From: Gammaproteobacteria bacterium
GTDB lineage: Bacteria > Pseudomonadota > Gammaproteobacteria > DSM-16500
Length of the DNA stretch: 64,000 nucleotides
Reading direction: 5' to 3'
Assembly (NCBI GenBank): GCA_013286085.1
Contig: JABDGK010000004.1
Span: 19,468-83,467 of the forward strand
The notes below the pieces were generated by a model, which saw only the letters and a program-made list of their open reading frames with translations, was not told the DNA's origin and searched no databases. Position numbers and translations under genes: made by a program. Shown here piece after piece: positions 33,967-43,784 of the stretch; position 1 is the stretch's first letter; each line of letters starts with the position of its first letter.

Positions 33967-34761
33967 CTACACCGCCACTTCACCCTTAATATGCGGATGC
34001 GCCTCATAATTTACAATCGCAAAATCATCAAACGTATAATCCAATATCGATGCGGGTTTGCGTTTGATTAATAATTGCGGCAACGGAAAGGGTGTACGTG
34101 ACAACTGTAAATTCACTTGTTCAAGATGATTCATATAAATATGACAATCACCCCCAGTCCAAATAAATTCACCCACTTCCAAATCACACTGTTGCGCAAT
34201 CATGTGCATGAGCAATGAATACGAAGCAATATTAAATGGCACACCTAAAAATGAATCGGCAGAGCGTTGATACAACTGACAAGATAAACGCCCATTCGCC
34301 ACATAAAATTGAAATAAGAGATGGCAAGGTGGTAATGCCATTTTGCTAATATCACCGACATTCCAGGCACTCACAATTAAACGCCGGGAATCGGGATTAT
34401 TTTTAATTTGGGTGATTAGTTCACTGATTTGGTCAACGGTTTTACCTTCGGCTGTTTGCCAGGCACGCCACTGCTTACCATACACGGGGCCTAAATTCCC
34501 ACTGGCATCCGCCCATTCATCCCAAATCGTCACGTTATGCTCATGTAAATAAGCAACATTGGTATCGCCTTTCAAAAACCACAGTAACTCATGAATAATA
34601 CTGCGCAATGACAATTTTTTTGTTGTCACCAACGGAAATCCTTTTTGCAAATCAAACCGCATCTGATAAGCGAATGTACTGAATGTACCTGTTCCGGTAC
34701 GATCGGATTTTTTGACACCGTTATCGCGAATATGTTTTAAAAAATCTAAATATTGTTGCAT
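33967..34761 (-). CDS. thyA: Thymidylate synthase
   Basis: 264 residues, the standard length. It makes dTMP from dUMP with methylene-tetrahydrofolate. Motifs: [28 protein letters not shown], the catalytic Cys in [29 protein letters not shown] and [16 protein letters not shown]. The start overlaps the end of lgt by 16 bases. lgt-thyA is a conserved pair in gammaproteobacteria. Confidence 0.98.
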   Translation of the reverse strand: MQQYLDFLKHIRDNGVKKSDRTGTGTFSTFAYQMRFDLQKGFPLVTTKKLSLRSIIHELLWFLKGDTNVAYLHEHNVTIWDEWADASGNLGPVYGKQWRAWQTAEGKTVDQISELITQIKNNPDSRRLIVSAWNVGDISKMALPPCHLLFQFYVANGRLSCQLYQRSADSFLGVPFNIASYSLLMHMIAQQCDLEVGEFIWTGGDCHIYMNHLEQVNLQLSRTPFPLPQLLIKRKPASILDYTFDDFAIVNYEAHPHIKGEVAV

Positions 34762-35543
34762 CGTTGCTTACTCCAATAGGCCCATACGATCATGATCAAA
34801 CCCAACAAAATCATGGGGAAAGACAGTACTTGTCCTTCCGTCAACCAACCAAATGCGAGATAACCAATTTGCACATCTGGTTCACGCACAAACTCAATAC
34901 TAAACCGAAATACACCGTATAAAACTAAAAACAAACCTGACACTGCCCAACGTGGCCGCGGTTTCATGGAATAAATCCACAATATGGCAAACATCACCAC
35001 ACCTTCTAAAAAAAACTCGTATAATTGCGATGGATGACGAGGCAAAGATCCTGCGCGCGGAAATACCATGCCCCACGGGACATCGGTGACTTTTCCCCAT
35101 AATTCACCATTAATAAAATTACCAATACGACCAGCGCCCAAACCTAATGGCACCGCTGGTGCAATTAAATCGGTTAAATCCACTAAGTGCTTACCCATCT
35201 TATACGCATAAATCCATAACGCGATAATGACACCCAGCAATCCGCCATGAAAAGACATGCCGCCTTTCCAAACTTGAAATAGCAGCAACGGATTCGCCAC
35301 AAAATCCGGCCATGCATAAAACAACATATAACCAATCCGGCCGCCTAAAATAATCCCCATCGCCACATAAAATAGTATGTCGGATACTTGATCAACAGTA
35401 AAACCACGTGGAGAATACCGCACCCGCCATGCTGTCACTCCCCAGCAAAGCACAAATGCAATTAAATACATCAATCCATACCAATGAATGGATAATGGAC
35501 CAACATGCAAGGCAACAGGATCAATTTGTGGATAGACTAGCAT
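34746..35543 (-). CDS. lgt: Prolipoprotein diacylglyceryl transferase
   Basis: 265 residues with about seven membrane helices. Lgt adds diacylglyceryl to the lipobox cysteine of prolipoproteins. Signatures: [12 protein letters not shown] at the start, [25 protein letters not shown] (catalytic His) and [15 protein letters not shown]. It acts on all lipoproteins, including LolB and the IcmN-like protein in this window. It precedes and overlaps thyA. Confidence 0.97.
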   Translation of the reverse strand: MLVYPQIDPVALHVGPLSIHWYGLMYLIAFVLCWGVTAWRVRYSPRGFTVDQVSDILFYVAMGIILGGRIGYMLFYAWPDFVANPLLLFQVWKGGMSFHGGLLGVIIALWIYAYKMGKHLVDLTDLIAPAVPLGLGAGRIGNFINGELWGKVTDVPWGMVFPRAGSLPRHPSQLYEFFLEGVVMFAILWIYSMKPRPRWAVSGLFLVLYGVFRFSIEFVREPDVQIGYLAFGWLTEGQVLSFPMILLGLIMIVWAYWSKQRCNNI

Positions 35544-35564
35544 ATAGACTCACTTTATTTTCGT

Positions 35565-36368
35565 TCACATATTAGGCAGCGCCATATCCATGGCAACTAG
35601 CAGCAAGAATATCGCAAGCACTCGCTTTAATACAGAGGTTGGTAACCGATAGGCAATAGCAGCACCCAGAGGAGCAAATATCATACTGGTCACAGCAATG
35701 CCTAAAAAAGCTGGCCAATAAACAAATCCGGTACTCCATGCCAAGTGCGATGCAGAAGAGGATCCCAAGACCATAAAACTGACTGCAGCAAAAACACTAA
35801 TACAAACACCGCAGGCCACAGAGGACCCTGTTGCTTCACGCAAACTCAGCTGACAGCGCAAGAGAAAAGGAATCATCATCACACCACCACCGATACCCAA
35901 AATACCGCTCAACAAACCAATCGCACCCGCAGAAAGTGCTAATGTGGATCGCGATGGCAACTGATGCGTTTGACTATCAGATGACACAGCACGGTGGCGC
36001 AAAAGATGAATAGCGATATAAAATAAAAATAGACTGAAAAATACCCGCAAATAAACTGACGGCAAATGCTGTGCCAACATCGCACCGGCGAGGATACCGA
36101 CTAACAATCCTGGCAACAATTGACGAACAATATGCCATTGCACTGCACCACGCAGCATATGCACGCGTAACGAAACCAATAAGGTCACCACCAGCGCTGC
36201 TAGCGATGTACCAATCGCCATCTGCATGACATACTCTGGCGGCATCACCGCATAATGCACAAAGGTTGCCGCCAAGGCTGGCACAATAATCACGCCACCA
36301 CCAATACCTAACGTGCCGGCTAATAATCCAGAAAATGCGCCAATAAATAAATACACAGTAAAATACAT
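35565..36368 (-). CDS. TSUP-family transporter (TauE/SafE type)
   Basis: 267 residues with about eight membrane helices and two family repeats: GLLAGTLGIGGGVIIVPALA near the N-terminus and GLLSGILGIGGGVMMIPFLL in the middle. Members export or import sulfite, sulfoacetate or other small organosulfur compounds; the substrate here is not evident. It lies between ptsP and lgt, the place of a YfcA-like gene in other gammaproteobacteria. Confidence 0.93.
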   Translation of the reverse strand: MYFTVYLFIGAFSGLLAGTLGIGGGVIIVPALAATFVHYAVMPPEYVMQMAIGTSLAALVVTLLVSLRVHMLRGAVQWHIVRQLLPGLLVGILAGAMLAQHLPSVYLRVFFSLFLFYIAIHLLRHRAVSSDSQTHQLPSRSTLALSAGAIGLLSGILGIGGGVMMIPFLLRCQLSLREATGSSVACGVCISVFAAVSFMVLGSSSASHLAWSTGFVYWPAFLGIAVTSMIFAPLGAAIAYRLPTSVLKRVLAIFLLLVAMDMALPNM

Positions 36369-36390
36369 GACATCCCTCTTAACAGCACAT

Positions 36391-36424
36391 GTAGCCCGTA
36401 TGCAGCGCAGCGTAATACGGGTAC
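36391..36424 (+). repeat. REP-like palindrome, family B, copy 2
   Basis: GTAGCCCGTAT - gcagcgcagcgta - ATACGGGTAC. It differs from copy 1 by one base in the loop start and by loss of one C in the right arm. It touches the stop codon of ptsP and separates ptsP from the TSUP gene. Confidence 0.85.
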
Positions 36425-38691
36425 TATTTTCCTGCTCTCACCAAACCGCCCAACCCCGCACGTTCCAATGCCAATTCCAAGTGACAGCGAATCATAACAG
36501 GACTTTCCATACCCAATACTTCTTGTAATAATTTTGCGGCTTTTTTCATACTAATTTGTCGTACCACCCACTTCATACGACTGAGCGACGACGCATTCAT
36601 ACTGAGCGAATCAAATCCCATCGCCAGCAATAAAATCACCGCCACTGGATCACCGGCCATTTCACCACAAATACTGACATGCTTACCTTCTTGATGCCCA
36701 CCTTCGACAACTTGAATCAACGCACGCAATACGGCAGGATGCAGAGAATCAAACAAGTGCGCCACACGTGCATTATTACGGTCAACAGCTAATAAATATT
36801 GCGTTAAGTCATTACTACCCACCGATAAAAAATCCACTCGTTTCGCTAATGCACGCGCTTGGTACACCGCCGATGGCACTTCAATCATGACGCCAACTTC
36901 TGGCATGTCAATTTTATATTTTTCATCACATACATCTGCATAGGCTTTTTTTAACAATCGAATCGCTTCATCCGCTTCGCTCACATCACTCACCATCGGC
37001 AACATAATGCGTAAATTATTTAAACCTTCACTGGCACGCATCATGGCGCGCGCTTGCAATAAAAAAATATCCGGATGATCAAGCGTAATGCGAATGCCGC
37101 GCCATCCCAAAAATGGATTCTCTTCTTTGACGGGGAAATATGGCAGTGACTTATCACCACCAATATCCAGTGTCCGCATCGTCACTGGACGCGGTGCAAA
37201 AGAAGTCAGTAATTGACGATAAATCCTGCGCTGCTCTTCACTCGAGGGAAAACGATCACGGATAAGGAAAGGGATTTCGGTACGATATAAGCCCACGCCT
37301 TCTGCACCCGCTGCTAACGACAAACCAACCTCTGCACCCAACCCCGTATTCACCATGAGCATGATGCGATGACCATCCGTTGTTTCTGCTGGTTGATCAC
37401 GCAATTTTTCGAGAGAGGCGTCTAACTGCTGCTCCTCTCGCGCCAAATGCTCAAACTCTTCACGCAACGACTGCCTCGGATTGACATACATCTGGCCATA
37501 ATAACCATCGACAATAATTTCTTTATCTTGCAAATCTTGGATAGGAATTTCACTGACACCCATGATGGTTGGCACACCCATGGCGCGCGCTAAAATCGCA
37601 ATGTGTGAACTACTCGAACCTTTAGCAGAAATCACACCGGCCAAACAACCTTCAGGCACTTCAGCCAAATCAACTGCCGTCAATTCTTCGCCAATCAAAA
37701 TTGTTTTTTCATCATACTGCGGCAGTGAGCGATCGCTACGCTGCAAATAGGCTAAGACACGATGCCCCAAATCACGAATATCGGAGGCACGCTCACGCAA
37801 ATATTCATTTTCTAAATTCGCTAAACGTTCCACATGCACTTGAATAACCGTGCGCAAAGCACCTTGCGCCCAATTGCCTTGTCGAATTTCCGCAATAATT
37901 TCGCCGCCTAAACTTTCGCTATCGAGAATACGCTGATAAGCCTCAAACAAAACGCGTTCGTCTTCAGGCAATGTGGGAGACAGTTTTTCGCCTAACACAC
38001 GCATGTCTTCGCGAGCAGATGCCAGTGCTGTTTCTAATAAATCAATTTCTTCTTGAATGTCTTCCGGTTCGCGATCAGGCACCACATCCAAATCTGAAAG
38101 CTGAAACACAACCACACCGCGGCCAATCCCCACTCCCGGCGCACCAGGGATACCGGAGTAAGTTGTTTCTGCCGAGCTATCTTGGCTTTCAAATAAATTG
38201 ACGATGGCATTGGTAGCTTCGGCGTGCGCAACAATCGCCGCTAATTGCGCAGCCAGTGTCACTAAAAATGCTTCTTCCGATTCATCATATCGACGTGGTT
38301 CATGTTGCTGGACCACCAACACACCCAACACTTGACGGTGATAAATAATCGGCGTGCCGAGAAAGGCTTTTAACGCTTCTTCATGTGCCTCAGGCACCTG
38401 TAAAAAACGCGGATGTGTGGACGCATCCGGAATATTAATCGGCTCCTCGCGCTCACCGACCAAGCCCACTAATCCTTGTGTGATTGGAATGCGAATTTTA
38501 TTAACGGCTAAAGGATTCAACCCTTGCGTTGCCATTAATACATATTCACCACAACGACGATCTAATAGAAAAACCGAACACGCCTGCGTATCCAGCGCTT
38601 GGCGAATGCTCTGCACCATGATACCCAGCGCTTCACGAAAATCTTGCGCGCCAGTAACATCTTGAATAATACGACGTAGGGTTGTAAGCAT
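36424..38691 (-). CDS. ptsP: PtsP, enzyme I of the nitrogen phosphotransferase system
   Basis: 755 residues. EI-Ntr takes phosphate from phosphoenolpyruvate and passes it to NPr. An N-terminal GAF domain (about 1-160, with CSVFLLDRR and GLVGLVGER) is followed by the PEP-utilising N domain (GVGIGRGVVV), the phosphohistidine swivel domain (SAKGSSSSHIAILARAMGVP) and the C-terminal PEP-binding barrel (RTEIPFLIRDRFPSSEEQ, VGSNDLTQYLLAVDR, the catalytic Cys in VSICGEMAGDP). It follows rppH by 21 bases, as in many gammaproteobacteria. No NPr or EIIA-Ntr gene lies nearby. Confidence 0.97.
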   Translation of the reverse strand: MLTTLRRIIQDVTGAQDFREALGIMVQSIRQALDTQACSVFLLDRRCGEYVLMATQGLNPLAVNKIRIPITQGLVGLVGEREEPINIPDASTHPRFLQVPEAHEEALKAFLGTPIIYHRQVLGVLVVQQHEPRRYDESEEAFLVTLAAQLAAIVAHAEATNAIVNLFESQDSSAETTYSGIPGAPGVGIGRGVVVFQLSDLDVVPDREPEDIQEEIDLLETALASAREDMRVLGEKLSPTLPEDERVLFEAYQRILDSESLGGEIIAEIRQGNWAQGALRTVIQVHVERLANLENEYLRERASDIRDLGHRVLAYLQRSDRSLPQYDEKTILIGEELTAVDLAEVPEGCLAGVISAKGSSSSHIAILARAMGVPTIMGVSEIPIQDLQDKEIIVDGYYGQMYVNPRQSLREEFEHLAREEQQLDASLEKLRDQPAETTDGHRIMLMVNTGLGAEVGLSLAAGAEGVGLYRTEIPFLIRDRFPSSEEQRRIYRQLLTSFAPRPVTMRTLDIGGDKSLPYFPVKEENPFLGWRGIRITLDHPDIFLLQARAMMRASEGLNNLRIMLPMVSDVSEADEAIRLLKKAYADVCDEKYKIDMPEVGVMIEVPSAVYQARALAKRVDFLSVGSNDLTQYLLAVDRNNARVAHLFDSLHPAVLRALIQVVEGGHQEGKHVSICGEMAGDPVAVILLLAMGFDSLSMNASSLSRMKWVVRQISMKKAAKLLQEVLGMESPVMIRCHLELALERAGLGGLVRAGK

Positions 38692-38712
38692 AATACCCCG
38701 GCTAACATGATT

Positions 38713-39231
38713 TCAACTGCCCAATTTAGGTTTAGGTGTTGCTTGATCCCAAAAACGTTTTGACAACACAACGCGAGCAAACTCTTTCATTGCCAAACCA
38801 TACACACGCCGTTTAAAAGCGACGACTTGCGTCAACGGGTACCAATAAGACACCCACGCCCAGGAATCAAATTCCGGACTATCGGTCGCAGCCAAATCAA
38901 ACTGGGCATTATCATTGACTAATTGCAACAAAAACCATTTTTGCTTTTGGCCCACACACAAGGGCTTGGAATAATGCCTGACTAATCGTTTAGGCAATCG
39001 ATATCGTAACCAACGACGCGTGCAGCCTAAGACTTTGACATCTTCTGGATGTAAACCAACTTCCTCTTTCAATTCGCGAAACATGGATTCTTCGGGAGTT
39101 TCTTCTGCTTTCATGCCACCTTGCGGAAATTGCCAAGCAGCCTTGCCAATTCTTTTCGCCAAAAATACTTGGCGCTTGGAATTCACCAATATAATTCCCA
39201 CGCCTTGTCTGAATCCATCGTCATCAATCAC
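38713..39231 (-). CDS. rppH: RppH, RNA pyrophosphohydrolase
   Basis: 172 residues. RppH removes pyrophosphate from the 5' end of mRNAs and so starts their decay by RNase E. The Nudix box [20 protein letters not shown] (with the following VGL) is complete. Family phrases are [21 protein letters not shown] and WQFPQGG; the C-terminus is basic. It is first of the rppH-ptsP-TSUP-lgt-thyA series on the minus strand and divergent from the ABC permease. Confidence 0.97.
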   Translation of the reverse strand: MIDDDGFRQGVGIILVNSKRQVFLAKRIGKAAWQFPQGGMKAEETPEESMFRELKEEVGLHPEDVKVLGCTRRWLRYRLPKRLVRHYSKPLCVGQKQKWFLLQLVNDNAQFDLAATDSPEFDSWAWVSYWYPLTQVVAFKRRVYGLAMKEFARVVLSKRFWDQATPKPKLGS

Positions 39232-39383
39232 GCAACAGTCACCTAAGCATCGAATAAAAAAGCTTTCAATTTACAAAAAATTGAATATTTATTGATTAGT
39301 TGCTTTATTTTAGAAATAATCATTTCAGTATAGCGAAACCGCATACAAATGAGAATGCAATATTACAAACTCACGAAGGCAGC

Positions 39384-40379
39384 ATGAATAACAAAACATA
39401 TTGTGATAGAAAACCTTTCTGGGTATTTATTGCACTTGGTTTAATTGCCATTTGCAGCGTGAGTACCGCTATTTTTTGCGGCAACCACCAAACTAACGCC
39501 TCGGACTTATTCCATGCCCTTTCGAACAAGGACCACACACTCGCTCACGACATTCTTTTTCAGCTACGCATTCCACATGCAACCACCGCGTTTGTCACCG
39601 GCGGCTTGTTAGCATTAGCCGGTGCGCTCATGCAAGTACTGGTACGGAATCCGTTAGCAGATCCTTATATTCTGGGTATTTCAGGTGGAGCAGGTATTGC
39701 CACATTACTTTGCATGTTACTCGGACTTAATAATGTCTGGCTCATTGGCGGCTCATGGACGGGCAGCTTACTGAGTATGTTATTACTATTTCTCCTCACC
39801 CAGAGACAACGCTTTAATCATTCACAACAGTTACTACTAACAGGCATCGCATTAGCGAGTGGTTTTTCGGCATTGATTAGTCTCATTTTATTAACCAGTC
39901 CTGATAACCTGTTGCGTGGTATGTTGTTTTGGTTAGTTGGTGATTTAAGTGCAACCCACTTACCGTTACTGGCAAGCGCTATATTGCTATTGGGTTTACT
40001 GATTAGCTTCAGTATAGCGAGAGATTTAAATTTATTAGTTCGCGGCGAAAAAGAAGCCAAAGCGTTCGGTGTCAATACCTTGCACTTACACTGGAAACTC
40101 TATTTACTCAGCTCATTATTCACAGCAACGGCTGTCACACTGGCTGGCTGCATTGGGTTTGTTGGCCTCATTACACCACACATTTTTCGCTTATTATTTG
40201 GTTATGATCATCGCTATTTACTACCCGGCAGTGTACTGCTCGGCGGTAGTTTACTCACACTTGCCGATGTCTTAGCGCGCAATGTATTTTTTCCACAAAC
40301 GATTCCCGTGGGTATTATCATGGTCTTACTTGGCATCCCCGTCTTCTTATTTCTTCTCCAAAAAAGTTCTGCATCATGA
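39384..40379 (+). CDS. FecCD/BtuC-family ABC permease
   Basis: 331 residues from ATG 39384, preceded by GAAGGC; an upstream in-frame ATG at 39300 has no binding site. Nine or ten membrane helices. Family motifs: RIPHATTAFVTGGLLALAGALMQ, NPLADPYILGISGGAG and, near the end, GFVGLITPHIFRLLFGYDHR. These import vitamin B12, haem or iron-siderophore complexes. It overlaps the ATPase gene by 4 bases (ATGA). No substrate-binding protein or TonB receptor gene is adjacent, so the substrate is open. Confidence 0.92.
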   Translation: MNNKTYCDRKPFWVFIALGLIAICSVSTAIFCGNHQTNASDLFHALSNKDHTLAHDILFQLRIPHATTAFVTGGLLALAGALMQVLVRNPLADPYILGISGGAGIATLLCMLLGLNNVWLIGGSWTGSLLSMLLLFLLTQRQRFNHSQQLLLTGIALASGFSALISLILLTSPDNLLRGMLFWLVGDLSATHLPLLASAILLLGLLISFSIARDLNLLVRGEKEAKAFGVNTLHLHWKLYLLSSLFTATAVTLAGCIGFVGLITPHIFRLLFGYDHRYLLPGSVLLGGSLLTLADVLARNVFFPQTIPVGIIMVLLGIPVFLFLLQKSSAS

Positions 40380-41152
40380 CATTACTTTCAACGCACCATT
40401 TACAGGTTTCTATCGCTAATCAGATAGTCTGTCGAGATCTTAATCTCACTCTACAATCAGGCGAAATTTATGGGATTTTGGGACCGAATGGCAGCGGGAA
40501 AACAACATTGCTACACACGCTTGCTAATTTACATCCTGCTGATGCGGGAGATATTTTTTTAGGTGGAAAATGCTTATCCACGCTCACCCCAAAACACATT
40601 GCGCAACAATTAGGAATTTTATTTCAAGACACAACAGCCGTGTTTGCGCAAACAGTCTTTGAGTTTTGTTTAAATGGCCGTCATCCCCATTTAGCACGCT
40701 TTGCTTTTGAAAGTGAAGCCGATAAAAACATCGCAGCCGCCGCGTTACACGCTATGCAACTTATCAAAAAATCCGCTCAATATGTCGCGACATTATCTGG
40801 CGGCGAGCGCCGGCGCTTAGCCATTGCAACACTATTAACACAAACGCCCCGGGTGTATTTATTGGATGAACCCATGAATCATTTGGATATTCACCATCAA
40901 CTGCAAGTACTTCAGCACTTTAAACAACTTACTGAGACTGCAAGAGCCACTGTTGTGATGTCGCTACATGATATCAACATCGCACAGCATTTTTGTCATT
41001 CTATTATCTTATTGTTTGGTGATGGCACCTATTTGCAAGGTCCCCCATCCCTTGTTTTAACAGAAGAAAATCTTAGCCGTCTGTACCAATGCCGCCTCAC
41101 GCAAAAATTTGCTGGGGCACAATCAGTCTGGCTACCGGATTATGCTCTTTAA
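40376..41152 (+). CDS. ABC transporter ATPase (FecE/BtuD type)
   Basis: 258 residues. Walker A is GPNGSGKTTLL, the ABC signature LSGGERRRLAIATLL, Walker B YLLDEPMNHLD and the switch His is in VVMSLHDINIA. It is the partner of the permease at 39384-40379. C-terminal phrases such as FGDGTYLQGPPSLVLTEENL match siderophore/B12 importers. A binding protein must be encoded elsewhere. Confidence 0.94.
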   Translation: MTLLSTHHLQVSIANQIVCRDLNLTLQSGEIYGILGPNGSGKTTLLHTLANLHPADAGDIFLGGKCLSTLTPKHIAQQLGILFQDTTAVFAQTVFEFCLNGRHPHLARFAFESEADKNIAAAALHAMQLIKKSAQYVATLSGGERRRLAIATLLTQTPRVYLLDEPMNHLDIHHQLQVLQHFKQLTETARATVVMSLHDINIAQHFCHSIILLFGDGTYLQGPPSLVLTEENLSRLYQCRLTQKFAGAQSVWLPDYAL

Positions 41153-41291
41153 ATCAAAGCCACGACCGTGAGGGCGCGGCTCTGCCATCATCACACCCCA
41201 AATGAGTTATATGAAAAATTATTTGCTCATTTTGCATTTAATGTTATCGTCAAGAATGGTTTTCTAACATCAGACCAGTGAGAATTCAGCG

Positions 41292-42140
41292 ATGAGCCTT
41301 AGTCGATGGGAAACAAGAAAGCAATCCCTCAACGAAAAATGGAATAAAATCAAAGCATGGACGCTGGAAAAAGCCAAAAGCAGACCGGCACGCTGGACGA
41401 TGAGCGCCGTCGCTGCCCTGACGCCCACAGGTGTTGTTTATAGCGTTCTTTATAGCATTACACCTACTACGACTGCCTGGTTGGCTGTGAATATTGTGTG
41501 CTCCAGCTGCATGTTTATTGTCGCTGCTCGCATCACTTCACATCAATTGTCTTCCCAAAATGAAATCCCAGAGAAAGTCCAACAACTAGCAAAAGACACC
41601 GTTAGCACAGTGGTTGAGCAACAAAATGACAACATCAGAATAAGCAATGAGAATACGCGTGCTATCCTCGTACAATTTGCAAAAATGAAAACTGAGATTC
41701 GCCATCTACAAACAGAACGCAACCCGCCACAGCCTGCGCCTGATGCCGCTCTAGCCATTGACATCGTCGAGCCACCCTCGCCAACCAACAGCGACAATGC
41801 TGAAGAAATCCAGTTATTGGCAGAAACATACGGCATCAAACCACTAGCATTCATACGTCTAGATACAACACCGGATGTTAGCGAGCTAGAACAAAAAGAT
41901 AACAGCAATGCTGACACTAACAATCCATCCATTTTTACCCAATGTTGGCGAAGCATCAGAGGCCACCGTAACCTAAGGTTATTCACAGCCGCCAACGATA
42001 CCGAATTGACGCAGATACACGTACAGGGAGAATCCTCTGATGCTGATTCATATCGCTACGTCAACAGCCCAGTAAATCATCCACAGACATTGGCGCCCCA
42101 AATCATTGAGAGTTATCAACAAAGTTCAGCCACCCCCTAA
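41292..42140 (+). CDS. Unknown membrane protein with coiled coil, possible effector
   Basis: 282 residues. A basic, Trp/Lys-rich N-terminus (about 1-35) leads to two hydrophobic segments: about 37-58 (MSAVAALTPTGVVYSVLYSI) and about 62-82 (TAWLAVNIVCSSCMFIVAA). A probable coiled coil follows (about 92-150), then an acidic, Pro/Ser/Asn-rich C-terminal half. The build (two close membrane helices plus coiled coil) is shared with several Legionellales effectors that insert in host membranes, but no family is recognised. It is first of three consecutive coiled-coil genes. The 139 bases upstream hold no clear PmrA-like pair. Confidence 0.78.
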   Translation: MSLSRWETRKQSLNEKWNKIKAWTLEKAKSRPARWTMSAVAALTPTGVVYSVLYSITPTTTAWLAVNIVCSSCMFIVAARITSHQLSSQNEIPEKVQQLAKDTVSTVVEQQNDNIRISNENTRAILVQFAKMKTEIRHLQTERNPPQPAPDAALAIDIVEPPSPTNSDNAEEIQLLAETYGIKPLAFIRLDTTPDVSELEQKDNSNADTNNPSIFTQCWRSIRGHRNLRLFTAANDTELTQIHVQGESSDADSYRYVNSPVNHPQTLAPQIIESYQQSSATP

Positions 42141-42336
42141 CGTTCGCAAAAAAGATAATTTTGTTTCGTTAAAAATCTTAAATAAAAACACAAAACAACA
42201 CTTGCAAAAATACAATAGATCGCACACTATCGGGCTAGAAAGCACAATATTCAAACTAAAATAACTGTTACTTGGAAATTTTTTAATCAGCAACCTTGTT
42301 ACTAATAATTCATCATCTTAATTAGGAGCCCTCCAC

Positions 42337-43671
42337 ATGCCAGCACCGACATTTCGCGCATTCGTCACTGAAGAAGCACGCATTTATAAACTCATGGAAG
42401 ATACCCGTTATGATCTGCCGGTGATATCTGTACGGTCAGCAAAGGCGTCCCAATTATCCACCATAGTAGAATCAAAAAATGCGAAGGGTGAGTTACTCAA
42501 TGATAGTGAACTCAACCAAGCCCTCAAGGATTTTTTAAACACAGAGATCGAGAAAGATCCCAAAATTGTTAGCTTGAAAAACGTAGTAGAGCTCGCTGAC
42601 CAATATTTCCAAATAACACAAGGTCAAGCAATAGCAACAACAACAGAAGAAAAGCTTGATGACTTGCATGGCACTTATCATGTTCAATTTCAATACGTAG
42701 AAGAACGTGGTAGTTTAATAAAAATGATGCGTGAATTAGTAAACGAACGCAAAGCGAACGATGTGGCTTTAGCAAAACAATTAGCCGTTGAAGCTGAAAG
42801 AAATGCTAATCGCGTGGCGCAAACACTAGCACTCGATAATGCAAATACCCACGCTGTCGCCACGCTGAGTGAAACAGAAAAACGCCATAAAGAAGCATTA
42901 GACGCACTGAGAACAGAGCGCGATCTACAGCTTGAACAAATAGAACTTGCAGAAACATCAAATGCAAACTTGATAACAAAAATAGCTGGTCTTAGCCTAA
43001 GCCTAGAAAATATCTCCAAAAAACTAACTGGAACTCAAGCACAGCTCACTGCGGCAAATAGCAGCTTACAGGAAAGAACCTCAGAACTGAAAATGGCTAC
43101 TATCAGAAACGATTCACTGGGAAAAGATCTGTTCTCTTTACAAGAAGACATTGCGAAAACTGGGGAAGCGTTGACACAAGCCAAGAATCAATTACGTAGT
43201 AAAACAGCAGAGAATGAGAAACTTGCAGAAAGAATCGATATGCTGACAGAAGAGAAGCAAGATCAAGCTGTCTATCTTGATGAAGCCACCCAGCGCATCG
43301 AGGAACTCTCCATCGAGATCGACGCCATGAGTAGACGCGATCAAATGAATGAGTCAGACTTTGAGGATCTCGCAGAAAAAAACAAAGCACTTGAAACCGC
43401 AAACAGCGACCTAACTTCTCAAATCGCGGCACTTGAGAACCAACTAACTCAACAAACATCTCAATTTAATTCTCTGAGGGGCACGCTGAAGAGCACCACG
43501 GCACAAAACAGAGAATTACGTACCAGTTTGAATAACCTTTCTGCGAAAAACGATCAGCACCGCATGTTCAAAACAGCGGAAACGCACCAAAGAAATCAAC
43601 AGCAGCGAATGCTGCAAGAAGCTCAACAAAAACAGCATCAAAGCAGCACGTCAAAGCGTTCGAATAACTAA
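42337..43671 (+). CDS. Long coiled-coil protein, possible effector
   Basis: 444 residues from ATG 42337 with AGGAG at good distance. A globular N-terminus (about 1-110) precedes an almost continuous coiled coil of about 300 residues (from RGSLIKMMRELVNERKAND to ELRTSLNNLSAKN). The tail is very rich in Gln, Ser, Lys and Asn (QQRMLQEAQQKQHQSSTSKR). Heptads rich in Ala, Leu, Glu and Lys with few Pro are plain. No signal peptide. A strong intrinsic terminator follows at 43682-43745. Coiled-coil effectors are frequent in Coxiella and Legionella; translocation is not shown. Confidence 0.82.
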   Translation: MPAPTFRAFVTEEARIYKLMEDTRYDLPVISVRSAKASQLSTIVESKNAKGELLNDSELNQALKDFLNTEIEKDPKIVSLKNVVELADQYFQITQGQAIATTTEEKLDDLHGTYHVQFQYVEERGSLIKMMRELVNERKANDVALAKQLAVEAERNANRVAQTLALDNANTHAVATLSETEKRHKEALDALRTERDLQLEQIELAETSNANLITKIAGLSLSLENISKKLTGTQAQLTAANSSLQERTSELKMATIRNDSLGKDLFSLQEDIAKTGEALTQAKNQLRSKTAENEKLAERIDMLTEEKQDQAVYLDEATQRIEELSIEIDAMSRRDQMNESDFEDLAEKNKALETANSDLTSQIAALENQLTQQTSQFNSLRGTLKSTTAQNRELRTSLNNLSAKNDQHRMFKTAETHQRNQQQRMLQEAQQKQHQSSTSKRSNN

Positions 43672-43681
43672 TATAAACTAT

Positions 43682-43745
43682 TGGGTGGACCCCGTTTTAA
43701 AACAGAACGGGGTAACACTGCATCACGAACCCACCCATTTTTTTA
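43682..43745 (+). terminator. Intrinsic terminator after the 42337-43671 gene
   Basis: An outer stem TGGGTGG (43682-43688) / CCACCCA (43731-43737) is followed at once by TTTTTTTATT. Inside it a second perfect stem ACCCCGTT / AACGGGGT is present. The nested structure with a 7-base T-run is a good intrinsic terminator; it separates two coiled-coil genes. Confidence 0.8.
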
Positions 43746-43784
43746 TTAATTTGACCAACTGAAACAAGTTCGAGGGATCGTACG

